35,725 nt of DNA from Pseudomonadota bacterium (GTDB lineage: Bacteria; Pseudomonadota; Gammaproteobacteria; Burkholderiales; Burkholderiaceae_C): positions 1-35,725 of the forward strand of contig JAFEFZ010000306.1 of NCBI GenBank assembly GCA_018240325.1, given 5' to 3'. The position numbers and the translations under genes were made by a program. The notes under the pieces were generated by a model that saw only the letters and a program-made list of their open reading frames with translations, was not told the DNA's origin and made no database searches. This document shows, one piece after another, positions 17,726 to 31,942 of this stretch (position 1 is its first letter; every line of letters starts with the position of its first letter).

Positions 17726-17810
17726 GCTCGAGTCCTGTTTGGATGCACGCGGCCGCGAATGGCCGCGAATGGCCGCGATGAGCGCCTTCCAGGGACTCTA
17801 CGAAGCCCGC

Positions 17811-17870
17811 GTGACAGCTTCGTGACGCTGCCGCGGCACTTTCATGACACGCCGGCCGCACTCATGACAG
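17811..17870 (-). promoter_or_regulatory. Pho box and additional PhoB half sites upstream of pstS
   Basis: On the minus strand GCGTCAC-GAAG-CTGTCAC (17828-17811) matches the 7+4+7 layout of a PhoB-binding Pho box (CTGTCAT-n4-CTGTCAC). Two more heptamers, GTGTCAT (17850-17844) and CTGTCAT (17870-17864), lie farther upstream. The four heptamers start 11, 22 and 20 bases apart, on roughly the same helical face. They are 86-145 bases before the pstS ATG. PhoB activation of the whole pst-pho operon is expected. Confidence 0.85.
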
Positions 17871-17898
17871 GCCGGCGCGCCCGCCTTGCGGCGGCCGT

Positions 17899-17984
17899 CA
17901 GCGGCCTGCCGCCAGTGGGCAGCGATCAGTGGGCAGCGATCAGCGGGCGGCCGTCAACGGGCCGCCCCGTCAGTGGGCCGCGAC
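17899..17984. repeat. Degenerate 14-base tandem repeat at the glmM 3' end
   Basis: Six units starting with CA: CAGCGGCCTGCCGC, CAGTGGGCAGCGAT (twice, identical, 17913-17940), CAGCGGGCGGCCGT, a 16-base variant (17955-17970) and CAGTGGGCCGCGAC. The last unit runs into the final codons of glmM. It lies between the glmM stop and the Pho boxes. Confidence 0.75.
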
Positions 17985-19325
17985 CGCATGCTCGTGCGCG
18001 CCGGCGGCGCGCGCCAGGCGCTGCGCACAGGCCTCAGCCACTTGCGGATCACGCGCCTCGACCATCACGCGCAGCACCGGCTCGGTGCCCGACGCGCGGA
18101 TCAGCACCCGGCCCGTCTGGCCGAGCTCGGCATCGACCGCCTGCTGGGCGGCCGCCAGCGTGGCGTTGCTGCGCCAGTCGCTGCCGTCGGCCAGGCGCAC
18201 GTTGATCAACTGCTGCGGGAACAGCGTCACGCCGCGCAACAACTCGGCGAGCGAAGCCTGCGAGCGCTGCATCGCCTGCATCACCTGCAGCGCACTGACG
18301 ATGCCGTCGCCGGTGGTGTGGCGGTCCAGCACCAGCAGGTGGCCCGAGCCTTCGCCGCCGATCTGCCAGCCGCGCGCGGCCAGTTCCTCGAGCACGTAGC
18401 GGTCGCCGACCTTGGCGCGCACCAGCGGCACGTCGCGCTCCCGCAGCGCCAGTTCCACCGCCATGTTGGTCATCAGCGTGCCGACCACGCCCGGCACCGG
18501 GCGCTTTTGCACCAGGCGGTCGTTGGCGATCACGTAGACCAGTTCGTCGCCGTTGTACAGCCGGCCTTGGGCATCGACCATCTGCAGCCGGTCGGCGTCG
18601 CCGTCGAGCGCGATGCCGTAGTCGGCGCCGTGCTCGCGCACCGCGCGCGCCAGCGCCTCGGGTGCGGTGGCTCCCACCCCCTGGTTGATGTTGGTGCCGT
18701 CCGGGCTGCAGCCCACCGGAATGACCTGTGCGCCGAGTTCGTGAAACACGTCGGGCGCCACGTGGTAGGCGGCCCCGTGGGCGGCATCGACGACGATCTT
18801 CAGCCCGCGCAGCGACAGCGAGTGCGGCACCGTGCTCTTGCAGAACTCGATGTAGCGGCCGCGCGCGTCCTCCAGCCGGCGCGCCTTGCCCAGCGCCGCC
18901 GAATGCACCCACTGCGGCGGCTCCTCGAGCGCACGCTCGACCGCCAGCTCCCAGTCGTCGGGCAGCTTGGTGCCGCCGGCCGAGAAGAACTTGATGCCGT
19001 TGTCGTCGAAGGGGTTGTGCGACGCCGAGATCACCACGCCCAGGTCGAGCCGTAGCGCCCGCGTCAGGTAGGCGACGCCGGGCGTGGGCAGCGGGCCGCT
19101 GAGCAGCACATCCACGCCGGCCGACGCGAAACCGGCTTCCAGCGCCGATTCGATCATGTAGCCCGACAGCCGCGTGTCCTTGCCGATCAGCACGGTCGGC
19201 CGGTCCTGCGAGCGGCGCAGCACCCGGCCGACGGCATGGCCCAGGCGCAGCATGAAATCGGGGGTGATCGGCGGCGTGCCCACCGTGCCGCGGATGCCGT
19301 CGGTGCCGAAGTAGCGTCTGTTCAT
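17970..19325 (-). CDS. glmM: Phosphoglucosamine mutase
   Basis: 451 residues, converting glucosamine-6-phosphate to glucosamine-1-phosphate for UDP-GlcNAc, peptidoglycan and LPS synthesis. It starts [13 protein letters not shown] (ATG 19325). The phosphoserine loop is SASHNP with S102 as catalytic serine, the metal loop is ALDGDADR, the sugar-binding loop GGEGSGHLL and the phosphate-binding loop [12 protein letters not shown]. All are intact. The last residues (HEHAVAAH) are coded partly by a tandem repeat. It follows ftsH directly by 138 bases; folP, which usually lies between them in Burkholderiales, is missing here. It may be cotranscribed with ftsH unless the hairpin between them stops transcription. 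Confidence 0.97.
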   Translation of the reverse strand: MNRRYFGTDGIRGTVGTPPITPDFMLRLGHAVGRVLRRSQDRPTVLIGKDTRLSGYMIESALEAGFASAGVDVLLSGPLPTPGVAYLTRALRLDLGVVISASHNPFDDNGIKFFSAGGTKLPDDWELAVERALEEPPQWVHSAALGKARRLEDARGRYIEFCKSTVPHSLSLRGLKIVVDAAHGAAYHVAPDVFHELGAQVIPVGCSPDGTNINQGVGATAPEALARAVREHGADYGIALDGDADRLQMVDAQGRLYNGDELVYVIANDRLVQKRPVPGVVGTLMTNMAVELALRERDVPLVRAKVGDRYVLEELAARGWQIGGEGSGHLLVLDRHTTGDGIVSALQVMQAMQRSQASLAELLRGVTLFPQQLINVRLADGSDWRSNATLAAAQQAVDAELGQTGRVLIRASGTEPVLRVMVEARDPQVAEACAQRLARAAGAHEHAVAAH

Positions 19326-19421
19326 GGTGCGGATCTTGCAGCAAGCGGCGCCCGGCCCCGGCCGGTTCGGCGTCTTGGTGTGCAATCGGTCCGGAAAGGG
19401 CCCTGCAGGTGCCGATGCGCC

Positions 19422-19443
19422 CGCGGGGCCCGCAGGCCCCGCG
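19422..19443 (-). terminator. Strong GC hairpin after ftsH (weak terminator or 3' stabiliser)
   Basis: CGCGGGGCC (19422-19430) and GGCCCCGCG (19435-19443) form a perfect 9-base stem with a four-base loop, 20 bases after the ftsH stop. There is no T run on the minus strand, so it may only pause polymerase or protect the ftsH message. Confidence 0.45.
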
Positions 19444-19463
19444 ATCCGCCCGGACGCGGCCGA

Positions 19464-21365
<1,902 letters not shown>

Positions 21366-21432
21366 CGAGGCTCCTGTTCCCGGACGGCCGGCGCGGGGCG
21401 CAGGCAGGCAAAACGACGTCGGGCTGCGGCGG

Positions 21433-21460
21433 ATATGGGGCCGATTCTAGTCCACTCAAG
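21433..21460 (-). promoter_or_regulatory. Sigma-32-type heat-shock promoter of ftsH
   Basis: On the minus strand CTTGAGT (21460-21454), a 13-base spacer and CCCCATAT (21440-21433) match the sigma-32 pattern CTTGAAA-n13-CCCCATnT. The expected start is near 21426, giving a leader of about 60 bases. A TAGAAT (21449-21444) inside the spacer could be a sigma-70 -10 box for basal expression. In E. coli ftsH is known to be heat-shock controlled. Confidence 0.75.
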
Positions 21461-21570
21461 GCAACCGGGCCGGGCTGCACCCCGGTCGCAGCCGCGGCCC
21501 CGCCCGTGCAATCCGGCGCAGCCGCATGACCCGCGTGCCATCGCCAAACGCCCGTCGGACCCCTTTCCGA

Positions 21571-22221
21571 TCAGATGGCCTTCAGACCGGTTCCGGCCAG
21601 AAAGGTTTCCGCCGAACGTGCGCGCGACGCCTTGGGCTTGATCGGCTTGACCGTCCGGAAGCGGTCCTTGAACAGCCGCACCAGCTGGCTGTGGCCGCTG
21701 CCGTGGAACACCTTGACGACCAGCGTGCCCTGCGGCTTCAGGTGTGCGCAGGCGAAATCGACCGCCAGCTCCACCAGATGCGCGATCCGCGCCGCATCCG
21801 CCGGGGCGACGCCGGACAGGTTCGGTGCCATGTCCGACACCACCAGGTCCAGCTTGCGGCCGGCCAGCAGCGCCTCCAGCTGCGCCAGCACTTCGGCGTC
21901 GCGGAAGTCGCCCTGCACGAAGCGCACGCCGTCCACCGGCTCCATCGGCAGCAGATCGAGCGCGATCACCTCGCCCTGCGCCGCGCCGCCGGCCGGGGCG
22001 AGGCGGCGGCGCAGGTACTGGCTCCAGGCGCCGGGCGCGCTGCCCAGGTCGACCACCACCTGCCCCGGCCGCACCAGGCCCAGCGCCGCGTCGATCTCCT
22101 GCAGCTTGTACGCGGCGCGGCTGCGATAGCCGTCGCGCTGGGCGAGCTTGACGTAGGGGTCGTTGACGTGGTCGCTCAGCCAGGCCTTGTCGACCTTGCG
22201 GCTCTTGGTGCGGATCTTCAT
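21571..22221 (-). CDS. rlmE: 23S rRNA 2'-O-ribose methyltransferase RlmE (FtsJ/RrmJ), U2552
   Basis: 216 residues, near the E. coli length (209). It starts [15 protein letters not shown] and has K-loop [17 protein letters not shown] residues ([13 protein letters not shown], catalytic Lys), SAM motif [26 protein letters not shown] with the catalytic Asp, LVVKVFHG with the second Lys, and the C-terminal [16 protein letters not shown] with the Glu. It methylates U2552 in the A loop of the 50S subunit. It diverges from yhbY with only 20 bases between the ATGs and lies upstream of ftsH by 205 bases; that gap carries the ftsH promoter and nothing else I recognise. Confidence 0.96.
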   Translation of the reverse strand: MKIRTKSRKVDKAWLSDHVNDPYVKLAQRDGYRSRAAYKLQEIDAALGLVRPGQVVVDLGSAPGAWSQYLRRRLAPAGGAAQGEVIALDLLPMEPVDGVRFVQGDFRDAEVLAQLEALLAGRKLDLVVSDMAPNLSGVAPADAARIAHLVELAVDFACAHLKPQGTLVVKVFHGSGHSQLVRLFKDRFRTVKPIKPKASRARSAETFLAGTGLKAI

Positions 22222-22227
22222 CGCCCG

Positions 22228-22238
22228 ACGATAATCGT
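22228..22238. promoter_or_regulatory. Palindromic -10 element serving both yhbY and rlmE
   Basis: ACGATAATCGT reads the same on both strands apart from the central base. It gives GATAAT (22230-22235) toward yhbY and GATTAT (22236-22231) toward rlmE. Predicted starts fall at about 22242 and 22224, at or within a few bases of the two ATGs (22242 and 22221). There is no room for another promoter between the genes, though one could lie inside either coding region. Confidence 0.6.
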
Positions 22239-22241
22239 GCG

Positions 22242-22712
22242 ATGGCTGCCCTGACCCTGACCCCCGCCCAGCGCAAGGCTCTGCGTGCGCAGGCCCACCA
22301 CCTCGACCCGGTGGTGCTGATCGGCGCCGAGGGCCTGTCGGACGCGGTGCTGATGGAAGCCGGCGCAGCGCTGGCCGCGCACGGCTTGATCAAGCTGCGG
22401 ATGTTCGGCGACGACCGCAGCGCTCGCGAGGACGCGCTGCGCAGCCTGGCCGACCGGCTCGGCGCCGCACCGGTGCAGCACATCGGCAAGTTGCTGGTGC
22501 TGTGGCGGCCGAAGCCGCAAGCGGCGGCGCCCGCTGCCGCACCGGCGGGCGCGCCGCGTGTCGTCAAGATCCTGAAATCCCCGAAGAACGGCCGGCAGCG
22601 GCAGCAGATCCAGAAGGTCACCGTCTACGGCAACCAGCGCGTCACCTCGGGCGGCACGGTCAAGCGCTCGAAGCCGCGGCCGATCAGCCGCAAGAAGCAG
22701 GCGCTCGAATAG
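22242..22712 (+). CDS. yhbY: RNA-binding protein YhbY (CRM domain) with basic C-terminal extension
   Basis: 156 residues. Residues 1-95 are a CRS1-YhbY (CRM) domain: [20 protein letters not shown], the GxxG-like [10 protein letters not shown], then LIKLRMFGD and [12 protein letters not shown]. coli YhbY is about 97 residues and associates with pre-50S particles. Here an extra 60 residues add an Ala/Pro linker and a strongly basic tail ([28 protein letters not shown]). The tail suggests added RNA contact. The predicted transcription start is at or next to the ATG, so the message may lack a leader. It converges on the DUF4149 gene with 17 bases between stops. Confidence 0.9.
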   Translation: MAALTLTPAQRKALRAQAHHLDPVVLIGAEGLSDAVLMEAGAALAAHGLIKLRMFGDDRSAREDALRSLADRLGAAPVQHIGKLLVLWRPKPQAAAPAAAPAGAPRVVKILKSPKNGRQRQQIQKVTVYGNQRVTSGGTVKRSKPRPISRKKQALE

Positions 22713-22729
22713 GGTCCGCGCACCGCGGC

Positions 22730-23161
22730 TCAGGCGCCGGGCCCGGCCCGCCGGGCGGTCAGGCGCCAGGCCAGCGCCAGCACGAGCAGCGTCTTCAGCG
22801 CGAAGCACAGCGTGCTGAAGCCGTGCAGTTGCGCGAAGCTGAACGGGCCTTGCCCGGCGCGCGCGGCCGGCAGCAGCGCCTGCACGCCGAACCAGCCGAC
22901 CAGCGTCAGGCCGATCGCGGCGGCGACCAGGCCGCGCTCGAAGCGCCGGCCCGCTTCGCCGCGGACCTGCCGCAGCAGCAACCACAGCGCTGCGGCCAGC
23001 GCCAGGCTGATCCAGGCTTCCTGCCCCAGGATCCGCGCCGCCATCCGGCCGGCGTCGGCACGCGGCAGCAGTGCGAACCCTGCCGGGGTCGCCACGCCGG
23101 CCACGGTCAGCAGCACGCCCGCCCACAGCGCGGACAGCAGCGCGGCGATGCGCGCCGCCAT
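22730..23161 (-). CDS. DUF4149 family inner-membrane protein
   Basis: 143 residues with four predicted membrane helices: about 5-28, 49-64, 77-98 and 118-134. No catalytic motif is seen. Proteins of this family are small membrane proteins of unknown function found next to greA in Betaproteobacteria. Its ATG overlaps the greA stop by one base (TGATG), so translation is coupled to greA, which suggests a tail position in a carA-carB-greA transcript. Confidence 0.8.
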   Translation of the reverse strand: MAARIAALLSALWAGVLLTVAGVATPAGFALLPRADAGRMAARILGQEAWISLALAAALWLLLRQVRGEAGRRFERGLVAAAIGLTLVGWFGVQALLPAARAGQGPFSFAQLHGFSTLCFALKTLLVLALAWRLTARRAGPGA

Positions 23162-23637
23162 CAGACGTAGCGCACCTCGATGACTTCGTAGCTGCGCAGG
23201 CCGCCGGGTGCGCGCACCTCGGCCACGTCGCCGGCGCTGCGGCCGATCAGCGCGCGCGCGATCGGGCTGCCCACCGAGATCAGCCCCTGCGCCAGGTCGG
23301 CTTCGTCCTCGCCGACGATCTGGTAGGTCACGCGCTCGCCGCTGCCCTCGTCCTCGAGTTCGACGGTCGAGCCGAAGACGACGCGCCCGTCCGCGTCCAG
23401 CGCGGCCGGATCGATGATCTGCGCGGCCGCGAGCTTGCCCTCGATCTCGAGGATGCGGCCCTCGATGAAGCCCTGCTTGTCCTTGGCGGCCTCGTATTCG
23501 GCGTTCTCCGACAGGTCGCCCTGCGCGCGCGCGTCGGCGATCGCCTGGATCACGGCGCGCCGCTCGACGGTCTTCAGGCGCTGCAGCTCGGCCCTCAGCT
23601 TCTCGCTGCCGCGGCGGGTCAAGGGGATCGTGCTCAT
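23161..23637 (-). CDS. greA: Transcription elongation factor GreA
   Basis: 158 residues, the standard length. The N-terminal coiled coil ([19 protein letters not shown] to [13 protein letters not shown]) carries the acidic tip [14 protein letters not shown] that enters the polymerase secondary channel and stimulates cleavage of backtracked RNA. The C-terminal FKBP-like domain ends [19 protein letters not shown]. It lies 85 bases after carB and overlaps the DUF4149 start by one base. The carB-greA linkage is common in Proteobacteria. Confidence 0.97.
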   Translation of the reverse strand: MSTIPLTRRGSEKLRAELQRLKTVERRAVIQAIADARAQGDLSENAEYEAAKDKQGFIEGRILEIEGKLAAAQIIDPAALDADGRVVFGSTVELEDEGSGERVTYQIVGEDEADLAQGLISVGSPIARALIGRSAGDVAEVRAPGGLRSYEVIEVRYV

Positions 23638-23722
23638 CTTCGGTTTCCGGCAAAAGTGAAGCCGCCGCGGCGGGCCCGCCGGATCATCGGCAGGCGTGCG
23701 GCGGCGGCGGTCTGGCGGGAGT

Positions 23723-26995
<3,273 letters not shown>

Positions 26996-27141
26996 GGGGT
27001 GTCTCCGGCCGGGCCGCACCGCGGCAGGCCAGTGCGCCCGCGGAGGGCTGCGAGGCGGCGAAGCCGCCGGTTGAAGGGCTCACAAGGAAGCCTCCGCGCT
27101 TGCGCGCTGCGGTGTGAGCGCTTTGGAGCGGCGATGCGCGC

Positions 27142-28296
<1,155 letters not shown>

Positions 28297-28414
28297 GATG
28301 CGGGCTCCGGTTGTCGCGGGCTCAGCAATGCTCCCGGCTTGCCCTGGGGCAGCACAGATTCGGCGGAATCGGGGGGTATCGGCGAGCCCGGCGCGTGGGC
28401 GGGTTCGGGCCTGC

Positions 28415-28420
28415 ATTCTA
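28415..28420 (-). promoter_or_regulatory. Candidate -10 box of carA
   Basis: TAGAAT on the minus strand (28420-28415), predicting a start near 28408 and a leader of about 110 bases before the TTG of carA. No good -35 hexamer is seen. The leader has no obvious attenuator. Confidence 0.4.
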
Positions 28421-28512
28421 ACCGTGCACCCCGCGGGCCGGCCCGATGCCGGGTGTGCGGCCCCGGGCGGCGCCCGGCTGCCTGGGGCAGTCCCGAGCGC
28501 AAAGGGGGGAAC

Positions 28513-28518
28513 TACAAT
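28513..28518 (+). promoter_or_regulatory. -10 box of the Bax-inhibitor-1 gene
   Basis: TACAAT lies 52 bases before the ATG at 28571, giving a leader of about 45 bases. The -35 region is weak. Together with the carA element it shares the 274-base divergent region 28297-28570. Confidence 0.5.
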
Positions 28519-28570
28519 GGCTTCGGCGCATCGAAAGCGCCGTGCGCAACCACCTTCATCTGGAGATTGC

Positions 28571-29266
28571 ATGAACCCCAGTCTGCAAACCACCTACGGC
28601 CAAACCCGTCCGGCCTCCTTGGCCGCCGAGCGCAACCGGGTGCTGCGCAACACCTACTGGCTGCTGGCGCTGTCGATGATCCCGACCGTGCTGGGCGCCT
28701 GGATCGGCGTGGCCACCGGCCTGGCCGCCGCGATGACGCCGGGCGTGAGCCTGGTCGTGTTCCTGGTCGGCGCCTTCGGCCTGATGTTCGCCGTCGAGAA
28801 GACCAAGAACTCGGCCGCCGGCGTACCGGTGCTGCTCGGCTTCACCTTCTTCATGGGGCTGATGCTGTCGCGCCTGATCGGCGCGGTGCTCGGCCTGTCC
28901 AACGGCGCCGGCCTGATCATGATGGCCTTCGCCGGCACCGGCGCCGTCTTCCTGGGGATGGCGGCGCTGTCGACGGTGATCAAGCGCGACCTGTCGGCGA
29001 TGGGCAAGTGGCTGTTCATCGGCGCGATCATGGTGCTGGTGGCGATGATCGCCAACTTCTTCATCCAGTCGAGCGCGCTGATGATCACGCTGGCGGTGCT
29101 GTGCGTGGGCATCTTCTCGGCCTTCATCCTGCACGACCTGAAGCGCGTGCGCGACGGCTACGAGACCAACTACATCACCGCGACGCTGGGCGTGTACATC
29201 AGCCTGTACAACGTGTTCCAGAGCCTGCTCGCACTGCTCGGCATCTTCGGCGGCAGCAGCGACTGA
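28571..29266 (+). CDS. Bax inhibitor-1 / YccA family membrane protein
   Basis: 231 residues with seven predicted membrane helices after a soluble 25-residue N-terminus ([20 protein letters not shown]). The family's final segment ([20 protein letters not shown] then [17 protein letters not shown]) holds the conserved acidic residues that form the pH-sensing centre in TMBIM/BI-1 proteins. E. coli YccA is a substrate and modulator of FtsH, and ftsH lies 7 kb away here, but the two are not in one operon. GGAG five bases before the ATG sets the start. It is a single-gene unit between its own promoter and a hairpin. Confidence 0.9.
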   Translation: MNPSLQTTYGQTRPASLAAERNRVLRNTYWLLALSMIPTVLGAWIGVATGLAAAMTPGVSLVVFLVGAFGLMFAVEKTKNSAAGVPVLLGFTFFMGLMLSRLIGAVLGLSNGAGLIMMAFAGTGAVFLGMAALSTVIKRDLSAMGKWLFIGAIMVLVAMIANFFIQSSALMITLAVLCVGIFSAFILHDLKRVRDGYETNYITATLGVYISLYNVFQSLLALLGIFGGSSD

Positions 29267-29289
29267 TACCCGCTCGCCACACCCGATCG

Positions 29290-29311
29290 GACAGGGCCTG
29301 CGGGCCCTGTC
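29290..29311. terminator. Hairpin between the convergent BI-1 and rlmD genes
   Basis: GACAGGGCC (29290-29298) pairs perfectly with GGCCCTGTC (29303-29311) around TGCG, 24 bases after the BI-1 stop and just beyond the rlmD stop. It is followed by TGCATTT on the plus strand, a weak T tail. It is probably a terminator for the plus-strand gene and may act on both strands. Confidence 0.6.
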
Positions 29312-29317
29312 TGCATT

Positions 29318-30670
29318 TCAGGGCTCGGCGCGGTCGAAGACCGCGATGCTCTCCACGTGCGCGGTGTGCGGGAACATGTTGACGACGCCGGCCGCACTGC
29401 AGCGATAGCCGGCCCGGTGCACCAGCAGCCCGGCGTCGCGCGCCAGCGTCGCCGGGTTGCAGCTGACGTAGACGATGCGCCGCGGCGGCGCCCAGCCTGG
29501 CGCCGGCGCCGCCTGCCAGGCGGCCAGCGCCTGCGCCAGCGCGAAGGCCCCTTCGCGCGGCGGATCGACCAGCCAGCGCGCGGCCGCCCCCAGCGCCGGC
29601 AGGTCGGATGCGCCGATCTGGAACAGGTCGCGGGCCTCGAACCGCGCCTTCGCCGCAAGCCCGTTGCGTGCGGCGTTGTCGGCCGCACGGCGCACCAGCG
29701 CGGGGCTGCCTTCGATGCCCAGCACCGCCGCCGCCTGCCGTGCCAGCGGCAGGCTGAAGTTGCCGAGTCCGCAGAACCAGTCGATCACCCGGTCGGCCGG
29801 CTGCACCGCCAGCAGGCGCAGCGCGCGGCCGACCAGCACGCGGTTGATCGCGCCGTTGACCTGGGTGAAGTCGGTCGGCTTGAACGGCATCACCACGCCG
29901 AACTCGGGCAGTGCATACGCCAGTTCGGGCGCGCCCGGCTCGAGCGGCTCGATGCTGTCGGGCCCCTTCGGCTGCAGCCACCACTGCACGCCGTGCTCGC
30001 GGCCGAAGTCGAGCAGCCGCTGCCGGTCGGCCGGCGCCAGCGGCACCAGGTGGCGCAGCACCAGCGCGATCGCATCGTCACCGACGGCGAGTTCGATCTG
30101 CGGCAGCCGGTCGCGCTCGTCCATCGCCGCGATCAGCCGGCGCAACGGCAGCAGCAGCGCTTCCACCCGCGGCGGCAGCACCGGGCAGCGGCGCATGTCG
30201 GCCACGTAGCGCGACTTGCGTTCGTGGAAGCCGACCAGCACCTCGTCCTTGGCGCGCACCCAGCGCACCGACAGCCGCGCGCGCTGGCGATAGCCCCAGG
30301 CCGGCCCTTCGATCGGCGGCAGCACCATGTCGGGCCGCACCTTCGCCAGGTGCCACAGGTCGTCCTCGAGCACGCGCTGCTTGATCGCGACCTGCGCGCG
30401 CGGATGCAGGTGCTGCATCTTGCAGCCGCCGCAGGCACCGGCCTGCAGGCCGAAGTGCGGGCACGCCGGGGCGACGCGTTGCGCGCTCTCGCGCATCAGC
30501 GCCGTCAGCGTGCCCTGCTCCCACTGGTTCTTGCGCCGCCCGATCCGCGCCTGCACGCGCTCGCCGGGCAGCGCGCCTTCGACGAACACCACCTTGCCGT
30601 CGGCCCGCCGCGCGATGCCGCGCGCGTCGGCGTCCAGCCCTTCGATCTGCAGCCATTCGTCGTCGCCCAT
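29318..30670 (-). CDS. rlmD: 23S rRNA (uracil-1939-C5)-methyltransferase RlmD
   Basis: 450 residues, near the E. coli length (433). An N-terminal TRAM-like RNA-binding domain ([20 protein letters not shown]) is followed by four cysteines of a 4Fe-4S cluster (C70, C80, C83, C162). The SAM motif [16 protein letters not shown] comes next. The catalytic cysteine is in [11 protein letters not shown], and the C-terminal general-base region is [13 protein letters not shown]. It methylates U1939 of 23S rRNA. The -10 element GATAAT ends only nine bases before the ATG, so the message may have almost no leader. It is transcribed away from the ABC-transporter group's end. Confidence 0.94.
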   Translation of the reverse strand: MGDDEWLQIEGLDADARGIARRADGKVVFVEGALPGERVQARIGRRKNQWEQGTLTALMRESAQRVAPACPHFGLQAGACGGCKMQHLHPRAQVAIKQRVLEDDLWHLAKVRPDMVLPPIEGPAWGYRQRARLSVRWVRAKDEVLVGFHERKSRYVADMRRCPVLPPRVEALLLPLRRLIAAMDERDRLPQIELAVGDDAIALVLRHLVPLAPADRQRLLDFGREHGVQWWLQPKGPDSIEPLEPGAPELAYALPEFGVVMPFKPTDFTQVNGAINRVLVGRALRLLAVQPADRVIDWFCGLGNFSLPLARQAAAVLGIEGSPALVRRAADNAARNGLAAKARFEARDLFQIGASDLPALGAAARWLVDPPREGAFALAQALAAWQAAPAPGWAPPRRIVYVSCNPATLARDAGLLVHRAGYRCSAAGVVNMFPHTAHVESIAVFDRAEP

Positions 30671-30678
30671 GACCCCCG

Positions 30679-30684
30679 ATTATC
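30679..30684 (-). promoter_or_regulatory. -10 box of rlmD, implying a leaderless or near-leaderless message
   Basis: GATAAT on the minus strand (30684-30679) is followed by CGGGGGTC and then the ATG (30670). A start 6-8 bases after the box would leave about one to three bases of leader. No Shine-Dalgarno sequence could then be used. Confidence 0.5.
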
Positions 30685-30706
30685 CGGAGCCCCGCGCCCA
30701 AAGCGG

Positions 30707-30730
30707 CACGGCCGCCCATGGGCGGCCGTG
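30707..30730 (-). terminator. 24-base perfect palindrome after the ABC-transporter operon
   Basis: Two 12-base arms (CACGGCCGCCCA and its complement) meet without a spacer and fold to a stem of about ten pairs with loop CATG. It lies 24 bases after the binding-protein stop and is followed on the minus strand by CCGCTTTGG, a poor T tail. It probably ends the liv-like operon before the rlmD promoter. Confidence 0.6.
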
Positions 30731-30753
30731 TCGCACGCAAGGCGCTGGGGCGT

Positions 30754-31917
30754 TCAGGGCGTGGCGTAGTCGGCGACCACCTTCCACTTGCCGTCGGTGA
30801 TCTGCGACAGCCGCGACGCATCGCTGCCCAGCCGCTTGGTGGCGGTGAAGGTCAGCGGCGGGCTGCCGAAGATGTCGGTCGGGATGCTCATCGTGTCCAT
30901 CGCCTTGATGAAGCTGTCGGTCGTCAGGTTCGTCCCGGCCTTCTGTGCCGCCTTGATGAACGCATCCATGATCGTGTAGCCGTAGGCCGAGAACACCGTC
31001 GGGTCGTCGCCGAAGCGGGTCTTGTACTTGGTCGCCCAGAAGCGCAGCGGCTGCGACGCTTCGTCCAGGTACGGCACCTGCGCGGTCATCGTCGCGTAGA
31101 AGCCGTCCATCGCCTTGCCGCCGAGCTTGTGGATCAGTTCGGTGTAGGCGGCGCTCGACCCGAGGAAGACCGGGTTGAATCCGGTCTTGCGCGCCTCGGC
31201 GATCGCGCCGATGGTCTCGCGGATGATCGTGCCCAGCACCACCAGGTCGCAGCCCGCGCCCTTGAGCTTGGCCACCTGCGACGAAAAGTCGGTGGCGCCG
31301 CGCTTGTACGAAGTCTTCTCCGCGACTTCCATGCCGATGGTCTTGAGCCCGCTCTCTGCGCCGCGCACCACCTCGAGCCCGAACTCGTCGTCCTGGTAGA
31401 GCGCGCACACCTTCTTCACGCCCTTTTCCTTGGCCAGCTTGGGCAGCCAGGTGCGGATCTGGTCGTAGTAGGTCACCGCGTTCGAGTACTTCAGCCGGTT
31501 GAAGGGCTCGTACATGTCGCGCGCCGCGGTCACCGGGAAGAAGTTGATCACGTTCTTCTCGAACTGCACCGGCATCGCCGCCATGTTCGCGGCGGTGCCG
31601 ATGTGGGCGGCGACGATGAACACCTTGTCCTGGTTGACCAGCTTCTGCGCGGCCAGCACCGCCTTCTTCGGGTCGTAGCCGTTGTCCTCGGTGATCAGCT
31701 TGATCTTGCGGCCGTTGACGCCGCCCTGCTCGTTGATCTCGTCGACGCGCAGCTGCATGCCCTGGCGCACCGCCTTGCCGAAGCCGGCGACCGGGCCCGA
31801 CAGGTCCTGGATCGTGCCGACCCGGATCTCGTCCTTGGTCACGCCCTGTTGCTGGGCGTGCGCGCCGGCGGCCACGATCGACAGTGCCGCGGCGACGGCA
31901 GGGAACAGCAGTTTCAT
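30754..31917 (-). CDS. Periplasmic substrate-binding protein of a branched-chain-amino-acid-type ABC transporter
   Basis: 387 residues. A Sec signal peptide (MKLLFPAVAAALSIVAAG) is cleaved near AHA-QQQ. The mature protein is a type I periplasmic binding fold of the LivK/Peripla_BP_6 group: IRVGTIQDLSGPVAGFGKAV, NEQGGVNGRKIKLITEDNGY, FFPVTAARDMYEP and SAYGYTIMDAFIKAAQKAG. Members bind branched-chain amino acids but also short-chain amides, aromatic acids and other carboxylates. Linkage to an acyl-CoA ligase suggests a carboxylic acid rather than leucine. It is the last gene of the group, 25 bases after the ligase. Confidence 0.88.
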   Translation of the reverse strand: MKLLFPAVAAALSIVAAGAHAQQQGVTKDEIRVGTIQDLSGPVAGFGKAVRQGMQLRVDEINEQGGVNGRKIKLITEDNGYDPKKAVLAAQKLVNQDKVFIVAAHIGTAANMAAMPVQFEKNVINFFPVTAARDMYEPFNRLKYSNAVTYYDQIRTWLPKLAKEKGVKKVCALYQDDEFGLEVVRGAESGLKTIGMEVAEKTSYKRGATDFSSQVAKLKGAGCDLVVLGTIIRETIGAIAEARKTGFNPVFLGSSAAYTELIHKLGGKAMDGFYATMTAQVPYLDEASQPLRFWATKYKTRFGDDPTVFSAYGYTIMDAFIKAAQKAGTNLTTDSFIKAMDTMSIPTDIFGSPPLTFTATKRLGSDASRLSQITDGKWKVVADYATP

Positions 31918-31942
31918 CTTCGAATTCCTCGGGTGGTGGGGT

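Noticed and set aside
17899..17984. CRISPR array
   Set aside because: The repeats are 14 bases and adjoining, with no spacers and no cas genes.
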